Positions 9,399-20,269 of a stretch of DNA of 30,773 bases are shown here, in pieces. A program made the position numbers and the translations under genes. Source of the stretch: Conidiobolus incongruus B7586 (taxonomy: Eukaryota; Entomophthoromycota; Entomophthoromycetes; Entomophthorales; Conidiobolaceae); the NCBI GenBank assembly GCA_000697335.1, contig JNEM01014074.1, positions 1-30,773 on the forward strand, in the 5' to 3' direction. The notes beneath the pieces are model-generated. The model made no database searches. It saw nothing but the letters and a program-made list of their open reading frames with translations, and was not told the origin of the DNA. How positions within the stretch are numbered: the first letter of the stretch is position 1; each line of letters starts with the position of its first letter.

Positions 9399-10245
9399 GG
9401 ATATCCTATAATTGAACAGAATTATAGAGAAATGCTACAATTTTGGTATATGCAGAATTTTGAACTTGATTGAACTATCAAGTAACTATGATCAAATGTT
9501 TCAATATTATGCTTAACATAATAAATTCATTAGAAAAGAACTTGGTCCAGTTGTTAACTATTAATTATCGAATCAGTTCAATGTAAGTCAATTCAATGTA
9601 GCTGAACACCAAAGTCAAGTAAACGAATTAATTTAATATTGATCAAGCATTATAATATTGATAATTTATTGAGGATGTGCTTTGTATAGGAATCGCATTG
9701 GATCAATTTTCTGGCAACGTTTTCAGAAATCGTCCCAAAGCTTTTGCACAAGATTCTAAAACTATAACTCTAAGTAATTAATAATTAGTAAACATTACCA
9801 GCATCATTAATCAACTTGGAGAACATAGGTAAAAAAGTTTTAGATCAAGACCCATTACTAAAAAAATATCCTACTATGGAAAAGATTATTTTTAAAATCA
9901 GTATTTGATATTTTTCCACTCAAAATATCAAAGCTTCATTTAACCTCTTGAAAATTCTGAAAATATTGAAAATTAAAATAGATGGACTGAAGTTCAAACA
10001 AAATTGAAAGAAAATGAACATGAATTTGTAGTATATTTGAGTAAATATATTATTTAATATCAATCATCTAAAGTTATAGGTTTTGAATCATTACTTGACA
10101 ATTAGTCATGACTATGTAGTTGCTCGCATGAAAACCATTGGATAATTTGGTAGATCCTCTCACCATAACAAGTTCTTGCAAGGGATGACACTCTAGAAGA
10201 GGATTCTTATCGAAAGACGGTAGTATTAAATTTAAGTAAAATCGC
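9399..10245 (+). pseudogene. Decayed protein-coding gene, family not recognised
   Basis: Several short stretches read like real protein, but they sit in different frames with stops between them. They include GYPIIEQNYREMLQFWYMQN (from 9399, right after a good TTTTAG acceptor), IELSSNYDQMFQYYA then HNKFIRKELGPVVNY, EDVLCIGIALDQFSGNVF continuing RNRPKAFAQDS (from 9671), LINLENIGKKVLDQDPLLKK (about 9808-9870), WTEVQTKLKENEHEFVVYLS (about 9980-10040) and ARDDTLEEDSYRKTVVLNLS (about 10173-10235). Base composition is higher in G/C than the flanks. All pieces are on the plus strand in one direction, which suggests one former multi-exon host gene. A living gene with many tiny exons is possible but unlikely, because stops interrupt the pieces without good donors. 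I cannot name the product. Confidence 0.45.
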
Positions 10246-11882
10246 TTGAATAAGTTATTTCATTTATCATTGTAAAAAAATTTTATTTAGGTTATATGGC
10301 TTTAAGGGGAAAACTTGATTGTTGATATCTATATATTGAATAAATTAAATTGTATCATATCATTTATATGACTTTGTATTAAAACCACTATCTTTTTTCT
10401 TTTTAAACTCTTGGTCGGTCATTATCAATGTTTTTTATCCAAAATATGATAAATCTTTTAATCTCATTAGTATAGCTTGACTAAAAACATAATATTCCAA
10501 TTTTTTCAATATTAATATTAATGGGCAGTATTATAAACTCAAACCTATCAACAATATGGAAAGCTTGAAGATTTTTAAGTAGAGTAAGAATAGATCAATG
10601 TATTAACAATATGCCTTAACTGAAAAATTAAACTTAATAATCTAATAACTTTGAATACTAGGAGATCATGGATTCAACTTGATAGTATTATTAATTTATT
10701 AATATTAGAAATATAAAAAGTGACTTTGTTTAGAAGATTTAAATAATGACTAAGTTAATAAATACTTTATTTTACATATTTGAAAAAAAAATTCTTTAAA
10801 TAATTAAAATAATATAAATATAATTTTTAGTAATAAAGTTAAATATAGATATCTAATTATAAATATTTTATAGAATTCTTATAATAAATAATCAGCTTTA
10901 TAATTTATATATTTTTCATTGAAATAAATCATTATATATTTTTTAAATACAAATAATAACTGAATATTTTATTTTAGAATTATATGCTTATCATAACATA
11001 GTAGCCATAAAAACTACTTTATTTATTTAAATAATCCATATATATAGTCATTCTGATATATATATTTAAATTTTAAAATATTATATCAATAATTAATAAC
11101 CATAATGCAATATCATCAATTGACCGTGTTTTTATTCAATATGATATGCAATTATACTTATTTTTATTGTTTATGTTAAATATAAATGTGATATGATTTA
11201 TATCTCAATGAACATTTTTTTAGTATATATTCAATATTTTAAATGTCATGAACTTGTGATAAATTGCTATTGAGGAAATCACAACCAAAGATTTTTTCTA
11301 TCACTCGTTATGATTTTGAGGGTAACTGGTTTACTACATTGAGAAAAATAAAATAGCTCATAAAATATATTATCCTAGTGCTGGAAACTAGGGCAGATAC
11401 ATATTTCAAGAATCTTTCACTATTTAGGTTATGAAAGCCATTGTTTATTAATGTAAGATTTTAGTTAATATAAATAAGATGGGATAAAGAATAAATTATG
11501 CGAGAGTTTAGATAAAAGGTAAAGGTATTTGAAGTTATTAAATAAGAATGTGACATAAAATACCTTTATAGTAGATATTCACTATATTAAGAAAATGATT
11601 TATAGGAATGTGTTGGATTTTGTCAATTCTGATAATATATATTCAAATTTAGCAACTACTATTGGCTAGTGCCTTTCGATTTCTCTTTTTAGGCTCATAA
11701 ATTTATGGTGATTATTTAATTTTATAAAAGTTGAACAAAGACAAGGTATTAAATTAAAATAAATAAATGATTTAAAAAAAATATAGTTAGATATTATAAA
11801 TATGCTTTTGCTTATCACAATAACTTTTAAATATTGAAAAATATAATAGAATAATAGGTGTTAGTACTTTTTATCAGTATAT
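10246..11882. other. Gene-poor AT-rich stretch with a possible small gene remnant
   Basis: Most of it is AT filler. Between about 11265 and 11480 there are short, protein-like plus-strand pieces, such as SQPKIFSITRYDFEGNWFTT near 11280-11340. They are too short and broken to call a gene. Nothing else could be supported. Confidence 0.4.
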
Positions 11883-12216
11883 TGTCACGGGCCGGAGGAC
11901 CCGTTCGTCCTTAACAATTCAATTCATTCGAGAACCCCATCACAGATCCACCTGCAACGTGACCATAAAATGCACCCGAGCAATGTAATCAATCGTTCCA
12001 TCCGACGTACGGTTCGTACGCTGGGAAGACACGTCAAGCATTTTATAAATATGCCGACTCCAACCAAGTTATCACGTCGGTCCTCTTCCTAGGGTACAGC
12101 CCAATAATCCAGGCTAAACAATAAATTACCCCTTTTATATCACCAAACAGGTGCCGTCCCGGAAGACGACTATTTACTTAAAAGTTATTGGACACTTGAC
12201 TTCCCAACCAGTGTCA
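11883..12216. mobile_element. Solo LTR of a retrotransposon, probably Ty3/Gypsy-like
   Basis: A 334-bp GC-rich island begins TGTCACGGGCCGG and ends CCAGTGTCA, so it has the TG...CA ends of an LTR. ATAT precedes it (11879-11882) and follows it (12217-12220), a possible 4-bp target duplication, although a weak one in such AT-rich DNA. Inside are a TATA box (TATAAAT at 12044-12050) and an AATAAA (12120-12125) about 75 bp further on, the usual order of LTR signals for the plus strand. No internal region or partner LTR adjoins, so it is a solo LTR left by recombination. The TGTCACGG start recalls Ty3/Gypsy LTRs of fungi, but the family is not certain. It looks whole as an LTR and young compared with its surroundings. 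Confidence 0.65.
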
Positions 12217-14701
12217 ATATCATCATGATCGTGAAGTTTTATTCCTATTATCAATTATGATGTAATATAGAGAATTGATGATATTGGATAAAAATATAAA
12301 TAAAAACAAAAAAAGTAAATTAGGAAAATCTTGGGTGAAACAAAAAATTTTTAAAGGATAGTGAATTCATTAAACATTGTGAGATAATTAAAATAATAGT
12401 ATAGGGTGGAAATATTTTGATAATATTAACTGCTGCACTTTAAATAGATATATTACAAACACTAGTTGATTTAAATTTTTTTTATTTTTAAATTGAATAA
12501 ATTTTACATAGGTAATTAAGAAATGACTCTATTTTGAAATCATTATTATTTCACACTCAGTGAACATACTGACTTCGATTTTTTTGTGGAATAATTCTCA
12601 AGTAATATAAATATATAGTATAATATTGATTATGTTTACTAATCCATTACCATCAACCAGTTATTAATTTAAGATTTAGACTTAAATTCTGGTCATACAG
12701 AAATTTCAATATCACATTTTGATATTGTATATTGGTTAGAATATTTATTGAATATTTCAATAATTAATAATAATCAAAAATTATTATTATTAAATATACG
12801 ATTAAAAATGTTCAAGTTTTCAATATTGATTTTTCATCTAGATATTGGTTGAGTAATAATATTGAATTGGAAAATTGTTATATATATTATAATCCAAATT
12901 GGACATAATAATAGTATATTTGATATTTAAATCAAATCATATCAAGCTATAATTTTAATAATATTAAGGTTATGGAATAAATTCTCAGATTATCGATATA
13001 TTTTAATGATATCAATATCACAAATAATATATATTTATATAATCTAGAAGAATAAACAATATTGATTTAATTATAATGTATATAGTTAATATTGGTTGAT
13101 TTAAAAAATATCATTAAAATATATACTGATATATATAGTATAATTTTATAAAAATTATAAAATAGATCAGATTTTTTATCATTATAGATTATAGAACATA
13201 TAAGTGTATAAAATAAATTAAATATGATTTAAAATATTAATTTTTTCATAAATCAAAGTATAAAAAAATTTTAACAGTATAAATTAAAACTGTACTCTGA
13301 GAGCTTTAATTATATTTAAAATTTATAAATATTTTAAAGTTAGATCTTAATATATATATATATTTATATAATTGATTAATAAATACATTCACTTATATAA
13401 AATCAACTAGTATTTTTTATCATTGGTTTAAAAGCCTAATTTAAATTTTTGATTTTTGAATGTTTTATATCAAAATTAAAATATTTTGATTTTATAATTT
13501 CAAATATATTATTTTGATTATTTATTAATATAAGTCTCGCATACACTTAAACAAAAATTTTATTTAAATTCAACTCAAAATTTATAATATATTTAAGTTA
13601 AAGATTAATTATGAATATTATGCAATATTAAACAAAGCAAAAGATTGAAATATACACTAAATATATTTACAAGGCGAGTTAATTTATTATAATAATACTA
13701 CATTAATTTTCCATCATTATCAAAGGAATGTGTTAACTTTAAAAAAGTACCATTACTTAATACCGAGTATAATACTATAAAAGCAAAATAAAAATGAAGA
13801 ATCAAATTGAAATAAAATATTTCATAATCTAAACAAACAATATTCAACTATTATCAAATAGAGTAAGTTATTTGCTTATTCATAGTTGAAAATTGTGGTT
13901 TTTGTTTAATATATACTATCAAGGAAAAATTCAGTTTAATGTTATTTTTTATCAATTTAAATATCTTGCTGAATATAATTGTATATAAAAAATCGAATTT
14001 TATTTGAAAATATCAAGTTTAAAAATTAAATAATGAAAATTTCGAGATAAAATAGTATGATGATGAATAGATTATATTTTTAAACCGTAATCCTTATTTA
14101 ATAATTTAAACTACATTTTAATAATTAATATGTTACAATCTTTTAAGCAAACTATATTAGTACAATTTTTCATTAAAATTGGCGAGGGGTAGATGTTAAA
14201 GTGGACGAGTTATAAAATATTTAAGTGAGGATGTGAGATCACATTATTCAAGGTGTCTAGGTTTCGAAAATAGCATCATGAAATTGAATTTAAATAAATA
14301 AAAATAATATTAAAATATATTGTTTTATCTATTTCGAATTTATTTATAGAGATATAGATAGCTAATATGTGAAACTTTTTATCTTGCAATATTTGATCGA
14401 TAGATACGAAAATACATTCATCAGAAATGAATAAAATTTTAAAATAATTAATTAATTTAATACCAATAGTATAATCACGTCATCAGGATCCTTGATGAAA
14501 GTGATAAATGGAAATGTTTAAAACGTATTAATAGATATATTATTGATGCTTTCATGTATTTAGAGATAGTTATGTATATGTTTTAGTATTACGTCTATTT
14601 TACATTGTGTCTAATGAACACACTAAATATCTTATCAATATAAATATACCCTAATCCACTTACATTTTGCAGCGTGAGAACGAAGCATGAAATTCGAGAA
14701 T
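12217..14701. other. Gene-poor AT-rich stretch
   Basis: No gene, RNA or repeat could be supported. A slightly G/C-richer patch at about 14180-14290 has a distant tRNA-like look but does not fold into a cloverleaf by eye. No primer-binding-like sequence follows the LTR at its left edge. Confidence 0.5.
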
Positions 14702-15051
14702 CCAATAAAAATTAATTCATCCAATCAATTTAAAATTTTATTAACCCCTTTCAACTCATTTACAACATGAATCTCAATTATCCAAATTAAAAGCTCTGAT
14801 TAGCCAATCAAATTAATTCGATCTGAACTCAATATTACATCAGCCAATCATGATAAAACTTACTTGACTAAATCAAATTTAAAATTCTCTAAAAATCAGT
14901 TTTGTCATAGACATATAATGAATGATTTAAATCCATCTTCTTTTTATTTCTTACATTGATAATTTATTCCAAAAGGTATAAAATTAAAATAATATAATTA
15001 AAATTAAATCAAACATAAAATTTAACTAAATATTTAATATATTCAGCCAAT
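14702..15051 (+). promoter_or_regulatory. Cluster of CCAAT boxes upstream of the PWWP gene
   Basis: CCAAT occurs at 14702-14706, 14721-14725, 14804-14808, 14844-14848 and 15047-15051, all on the plus strand. Two of them share the longer word AGCCAATCA, which is the preferred context for the CCAAT-binding HAP/NF-Y complex, and the last reads CAGCCAATT. By base composition well under one plus-strand match would be expected in 350 bp. The last box is about 105 bp before the ATG at 15157. Confidence 0.5.
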
Positions 15052-15156
15052 TTATCTACTTGCTTTAATTTCAATTGAGATCTATTAAACCTTCAACCAA
15101 CTCATTATCAACCGAATTCACCTCCCATTTAGTTTCAGCTTACATCAAATTTAAGC

Positions 15157-16894
15157 ATGTCTCAAGAGTATCCCGTAGGATCAAACGTTTGGGCTAAACT
15201 CAAAGGTTACCCATGGTGGCCCGCAAGAGTAAGTTTTTTTGATATATATATATATATATATGATTTTGTCTTTAAAGATCTCAATTTTAATCAACTTCTT
15301 AGATTGAAGAAGAAAAAAGTCTTCCTCAAATTGTATTAGATAAGAAACCTAGTCGTCCAAATCCAATTTGGCCAGTATTTTTTTATGGCTCCGAAGACTA
15401 GTAAGTCCTAAATCTTAATTCTTCTTCGCACCCTTTTAATATTTTTTATAGCGGTTGGTTTGGAAGAGATTGTTTGAGAGATTTTAACACGTACCTACAC
15501 GAATTCTCCACTAACACCAAAAAAGGAGCACTATTTTGCAAGGCTTTGAAACAAGCTACCCAACCTTCCAAATCAGGAGCTTCTATTAACGGTTCTGAAG
15601 AAGAATCTGAGTCAGAGTCTAAAACTGTTAATAAGAGCGGCAAAAAGAGTAAAGCCAAATCTTCAGCCAAACAAGAGCCACGCAAAAAGCCTAATACTAA
15701 ATCTACTGCTGTTAAGGCTAAGAAATTACCTTCAGAACCAGAAAATGTCCAAGATTCTCGCGAATCTGACCAAGTCAGTACTTCAAATAACGCTCAATCT
15801 GAAGCTAATCCAGAGGTTTTACTTAAGAGTAAGATTTTTAGATTGTATTTTGATAATTTGACTCATTTTCTATTTAGATATGATCCACCTTAGACATAAT
15901 TTACAAAGAGCTGCTCTTAAGGATAAGATGAAGGTATGTATTGAATTTATAAATTTTTAATTTCAATGCTAATATGTTTGATAGGATACTGAGATTGTTG
16001 AGCAGTATCTAGATGAGGTAGAAAAATTCCCTGTCACCCCCATAATCATACAAGTATGCATATTATACCACTTTTTTCCTATCCCACTCACTTAGAATTA
16101 TTTAGGAAAGTAAAATCGGCAAACTTTTACGCCATCTTGTTCGTCATGTCCCTGAAAATGAACACCAGGAGCGAATTATTGATAGATCTCATAAATTGAT
16201 TAAGAAATTTAAAGAAATCATTCATGAAGTCAATCCTGAAGGTTCATTCCATGGAGACAGTAGTCATGTTAACGGTACTGAAGTTAAAGAAGGTAAATCA
16301 ATCAAAGCTATGCCTAAGGAATCTCAAGATCAAGTAAATAAAGAAGAGTCGAAATCTGAAGATAATCACACTGGAAATAATGGAACAACTGATCAAGCTC
16401 CTAAAAGTCCCCGCCCATCAGAGGATACTTCATCACCAAATGGCCATAATGCTAAACCTACTGATTTTGCTCAGACTGCTGCCTCGAGTGAAGCGTTACC
16501 TGATACGGATCTCAATTCAGAACTCAAAGATTCTTCGCCTGCTGCCTTAAATGGATCGATGGAGACTTCAGAAACTAATCAACCGTCTGAAGGTACCAAG
16601 TCATCATTAAAACATCAGGTTGAGGAAGATACGACAGAGGAAGATTCTCGCTCACTCTCTCCTTCTAAACGACCAAAAACCGAAGATGCTTCAGAAACTA
16701 TCTTAAGTCCAAAAGAATCTGAAATTAAAAGTAATACAAATACTAAGATAGATTCGGTTCCATCTGTCACAAACAACAATGAAGAATTGAAAGATAAGGA
16801 TACTGTTGAAAATGGTGCATCTGAAGATATTACTTCAAATTCCATATCTCAAAAGCCCAAAGAAGAAACTCCTCAAACCGCCACTTCAGCATAA
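15157..16894 (+). CDS. PWWP and TFIIS-N/LEDGF-type domain chromatin protein, six exons
   Basis: Exons are 15157-15228, 15303-15400, 15452-15828, 15878-15933, 15985-16053 and 16106-16894, joining in frame to 486 aa. Introns start GTAAGT, GTAAGT, GTAAGA, GTATGT and GTATGC and end TAG. Residues 5 to about 95 are a PWWP domain: VWAKLKGYPWWPAR, then PIWPVFFYG. The expected methyl-lysine cage residues by comparison with LEDGF are L15, W21 and F51. A lysine-rich linker (about 125-160, KKSKAKSSAKQ) resembles a nuclear signal or DNA-binding stretch. Residues about 183-265 (MIHLRHNLQRAALKDK, then SKIGKLLRHLVRHVP) match the TFIIS N-terminal/LEDGF-type helical domain. The rest is a Ser/Glu/Lys-rich disordered tail with SPSKRPKTE. 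The order is that of the HDGF/LEDGF family, whose PWWP reads methylated H3K36 on transcribed genes. The partner cannot be told from sequence. Confidence 0.93.
15242..15261. repeat. (AT)10 tract in intron 1 of the PWWP gene
   Basis: Ten AT units lie 13 nt after the intron 1 donor (15229) and fill over a quarter of the 74-nt intron. Length variation here would change intron size without touching coding sequence. Confidence 0.9.
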
Positions 16895-18610
16895 TGGGAT
16901 AGTATTACATCGGTATTACTGCTTGAAGCACAATTCCATAATCTCACATTTTAAAATCATATCACTTTGTAAATCGCGCTCACTATTCTAATAGGTATGA
17001 TATTCAAACTTAAAATCAGATGTTTCACAATATTAATATGCTTAATAGGCTATGCTCCCTGTACTATTTTGATTTAGCAAACTATATTTCATCATTGCCT
17101 TACATTAGGCTTTATTAATTTCAACACTATTTACTATCTAAATACAAATACTTTTTAAACTTTTTAATATCCCTTTTTGTTAAGTTTTGATATGGCTTAA
17201 ACTTATGTGTTTGAAGTATATTATATAAAAATTATATATTTTAAATTTTTTATTTACTAATATTAATTATTCCTTAAAATTAATTTTTAGATTAATTGAA
17301 ATACTATCTCAATGGATTAATATTCTACAAGGCATAAGTCTGTCATAATCTATCTACAATCTGCTCATATAATTATTTATATTATGTTATTCAATATTGC
17401 ATGTATAAATCACTTTTGTTCCAACTTGCTAAACCACAATATAAATATTATTTTTCTTAGCTATGTCACGCAAAACATATATTCATTTAATAATTAAATA
17501 TAAGAATAACACACAATATTAGTTCTATATATTTATATTGTATTGTTAATGATTTTTAACGAATCATCATGTTTCTTGCATATGAAAACATCACAAATCC
17601 AATACGATTTTATAGTGCATTTGAAATATAATAATTTAATACATCAATTAATCTATTCCCTTAATTTCAGTTTTTTACCTTTTACCTTTTACAATTTAAA
17701 TTCTGAAGCCTTTTTGCTAAGAATTTATAAAATTAGTAGCTAAGCATTGAGTCTAGATTCAATATTAAATTTTATTGTCTATAATCAATCATGGAATAAT
17801 TAATTGATAATATGATTATTAATTCTATAAAGAATACCAATCAAATATCATTTTACAATTGGTTCAAAGTTCATTAATAGAGCTTTAAAGAGTTAATATT
17901 GTAAAAATATGTTTTAACAATACATGAATAAATTTGAAATTTTTTAAATGATTATACAGTCTTTAAAAAGTTAATTATTGAAATAGCTTCATTTACTATA
18001 TGATACTCAAATTACTGTTACTCTGAAAATTTTTTAATTTTACTCAATACTAATTTTATTCTAAACTTTTTAATTATACTTTGAGAATTATCATTTTGAT
18101 TTTAAATAAAACCATGTAATCAATTTTAATAATAAGCTCTAATTCTTTCATTTAGATATAAATCATTATGATATTCATATATTTAAATATTTTGTTAAAG
18201 TAATTTTTGAATATCACTAATTTAATTATATTGAATTATTTGTAATAAAATTTCCTTTTATGTCGATATAATAAATTGATAAATACTTAAAATTTTTCCA
18301 ATAAAAATTAATATTCAATGAACTGAACTAAAAAATAATCAATAAATTGTTAATGTAATCTATTAATTATGAATAGATATTTATTGTAAAAATGCAGTAT
18401 ATATCTTCTGAATAGATTAAATCTAAATACTTAGTCTATATCAATTTTTGGTTGATACCTAAATATTATTTAATAATATAAAAATATCTAGTTAAATTTA
18501 AACTATTCAAATTCATTAATATTTTGTTGGATCTTAATTTTATATAATTATTTTAGTTCATTCAAATTTTTATATTACAATAATTTAAAGAATCTCAATT
18601 TTATCCATAT
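16895..18610. other. Intergenic region between the PWWP and SNF5 genes
   Basis: About 1.8 kb of AT-rich DNA separates the two plus-strand genes. The first 100-200 bp presumably hold the 3' end of the PWWP transcript. Open stretches near 16806-16991 and 17543-17743 have no signal of coding beyond length. I see no RNA gene or transposon end. Confidence 0.6.
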
Positions 18611-18631
18611 AGGGTTTAATTTATTAACCCT
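18611..18631. promoter_or_regulatory. Telobox-like inverted repeat upstream of the SNF5 gene
   Basis: AGGGTT (18611-18616) and AACCCT (18626-18631) form a perfect 6-bp dyad with a 9-bp spacer, about 110 bp before the ATG at 18741. The word followed by A, AACCCTA, is the telobox; in fungi the Tbf1-type Myb proteins bind such AACCCT sites in promoters. In DNA this poor in G and C the dyad stands out. Binding is inference. Confidence 0.4.
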
Positions 18632-18740
18632 ACCGATTTAATCCCATGATTTTTTGATTCAATCTTAATCATTTAATTATAACCAAGTCAAAAGAATTCT
18701 TTAAATAAAATAGGTTAATGTATTAATTAATATTGTTAAA

Positions 18741-20269
18741 ATGATATCAAGCCCAGCTTCTAGAAATGCCGACCCTGGCACACCCACCAATCAGTCTAAC
18801 TTGGGTCAATCTTCAGTTGGAACGCCTCAGGCTATATATAAACACCCATCCTTAACAAGAATTCAGCAAAACAATTATTTTGATTCAAGCTCCAACCGTT
18901 CAAGATCCAATTCTTATGCTTCTCCAAGCAATATTAACTCACCCAGCAAATTTCAACCAGTTTTCAAAGAGCCTCTACCTCGCAAATCATTACCACCTCC
19001 CTCGGGAACAATTCCAATTGAATCTACATATGCTCAGAGAATGAAAGATGGTAATACCGCTCTTATGATTCCCATAATTAATCCAGAGCAGCCGAAGCTA
19101 CCAGATTTATTTTTTGAATGTCCTGAAACCGGTCCTAAACCTTACGGGCCTCTTGGATTTCATCCCGACCTCGATGTTACTAGAGAAGCAAGACAAAATA
19201 AGATTAAAGCACATGATTCGGACTCCGATGCCGAAAGTGTAAGTACAAGTTGGAGGGGTAGAGCTAGTACATATGATAGAGCTTTATATGTTACCAATCA
19301 TAATTACAAGTAAGTTTCTTAATTAATGTTATTTGCAAATATATTTTGTTTACTAAGATACTGAAACATTAGTTTTGAGGGAGTTGAAGATGCTTCCTGG
19401 GTAAAAGAAGATCCTCTAATGGTACCGATTCACCTTGATATCGATATTGGAGGTTATAAACTTAAAGACCGTATCATTTGGAATCTCAATGACGATTATT
19501 TAACTCCAAATGATTTTGCAGCAATACTGTGTCATGATTTGAATTTACCATTAGAACAGTTCAGAGATCAAATTTCTGAAACTATAGAGGAACAAATTGA
19601 AGATTATAGGGAAATTTTAGATAATGAAATTCAATTGAATATTTTCAAAACTAAGGAAATTAATGGTGCTACTATTCCTATTACTGTAAGAGTTTAATGA
19701 ATTCAATATAATACATCACGTAATTAACTTAATATTATAGTTGGATATTCACGTCGATCATCTTCATCTCAAAGATCAATTTGATTGGGATCCCCTGAGC
19801 GATCTCTCTCCCCTTCAATTTGCCAAGAGTCTCACAGCAGACCTTGGTTTAGGTGGCGAGATTACCCTACTTGTTGCGCACAGTATTTACGAACAACTTT
19901 TCGATTTTTATCGTCAATTTCATTCTATACAACCATTCCTTGAGCGCCACCGCGATCTCACAGCTGATCAATTGGTTTATTCTATGAGAAAACAGACCCT
20001 CACAAACGATTTTATTATTTGGCTCTCTGCCAATCCATTAGCTAATCTATTTAGAGACCCAGAAACAATTCCAGATTATACCCCTCAATTGAATACACTA
20101 ACAACTGAGCAAGCTGAGAAGTTGTTAATGGAAGAGGAAAGGAAAGCAAGGTAAACTCTGAATATAATCAATTTGTTACTTAACCATTAAATACTAACTT
20201 TTATATAGACGCCGCCGTAGGGGTAATAAACCAGTTTCGGGCAGAAACCTTAGGAGGAGAATATATTAA
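18741..20269 (+). CDS. SNF5/SFH1: SNF5/Sfh1-family subunit of a SWI/SNF or RSC chromatin remodeller
   Basis: Exons are 18741-19309, 19373-19685, 19741-20150 and 20209-20269, joining in frame to 450 aa. Introns begin GTAAG or GTAAA and end TAG; introns 1 and 3 hold textbook TACTAAG (19351) and TACTAAC (20192) branch sites. Residues 1 to about 90 are Ser/Asn/Pro-rich and disordered. TYAQRMKDGNTALMIP (96-111) resembles the N-terminal block of fungal Snf5/Sfh1 proteins. The SNF5 core has its two repeats: VPIHLDIDIGGYKLKDRIIW to EEQIEDY (about 207-260) and LDIHVDHLHLKDQFDWD to AHSIYEQL (295 to about 350), the latter with the conserved DLGLGGE. The C-terminus is basic (ARRRRRGN and NLRRRIY, about 429-450), like the SMARCB1 tail that binds the nucleosome acidic patch. 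Size favours Sfh1 or animal SMARCB1 (about 385-426 aa) over the long yeast Snf5; the paralogue cannot be settled here. It works in the nucleus. Confidence 0.97.

Noticed and set aside
14178-14290. GGCGAGGGGTAG...GGTTTCGAAAA, faintly like a class II tRNA; also GAGTTATAAAAT like the Tc1 repeat core
   Set aside because: The stems do not pair by eye, and the 12-bp match to the transposon repeat has no partner or TA-flanked end nearby.
15446-15685. 79-codon minus-strand open frame
   Set aside because: Shadow of exon 3 of the PWWP gene, which is supported by domain and splice sites.
16615-16991. Minus-strand frame 16615-16845 and plus-strand frame 16806-16991
   Set aside because: Both overlap the low-complexity tail of the PWWP gene or its 3' end in other frames and show no protein character.
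17543-17743. 66-codon plus-strand open frame
   Set aside because: No composition shift, domain or signal peptide; treated as chance.
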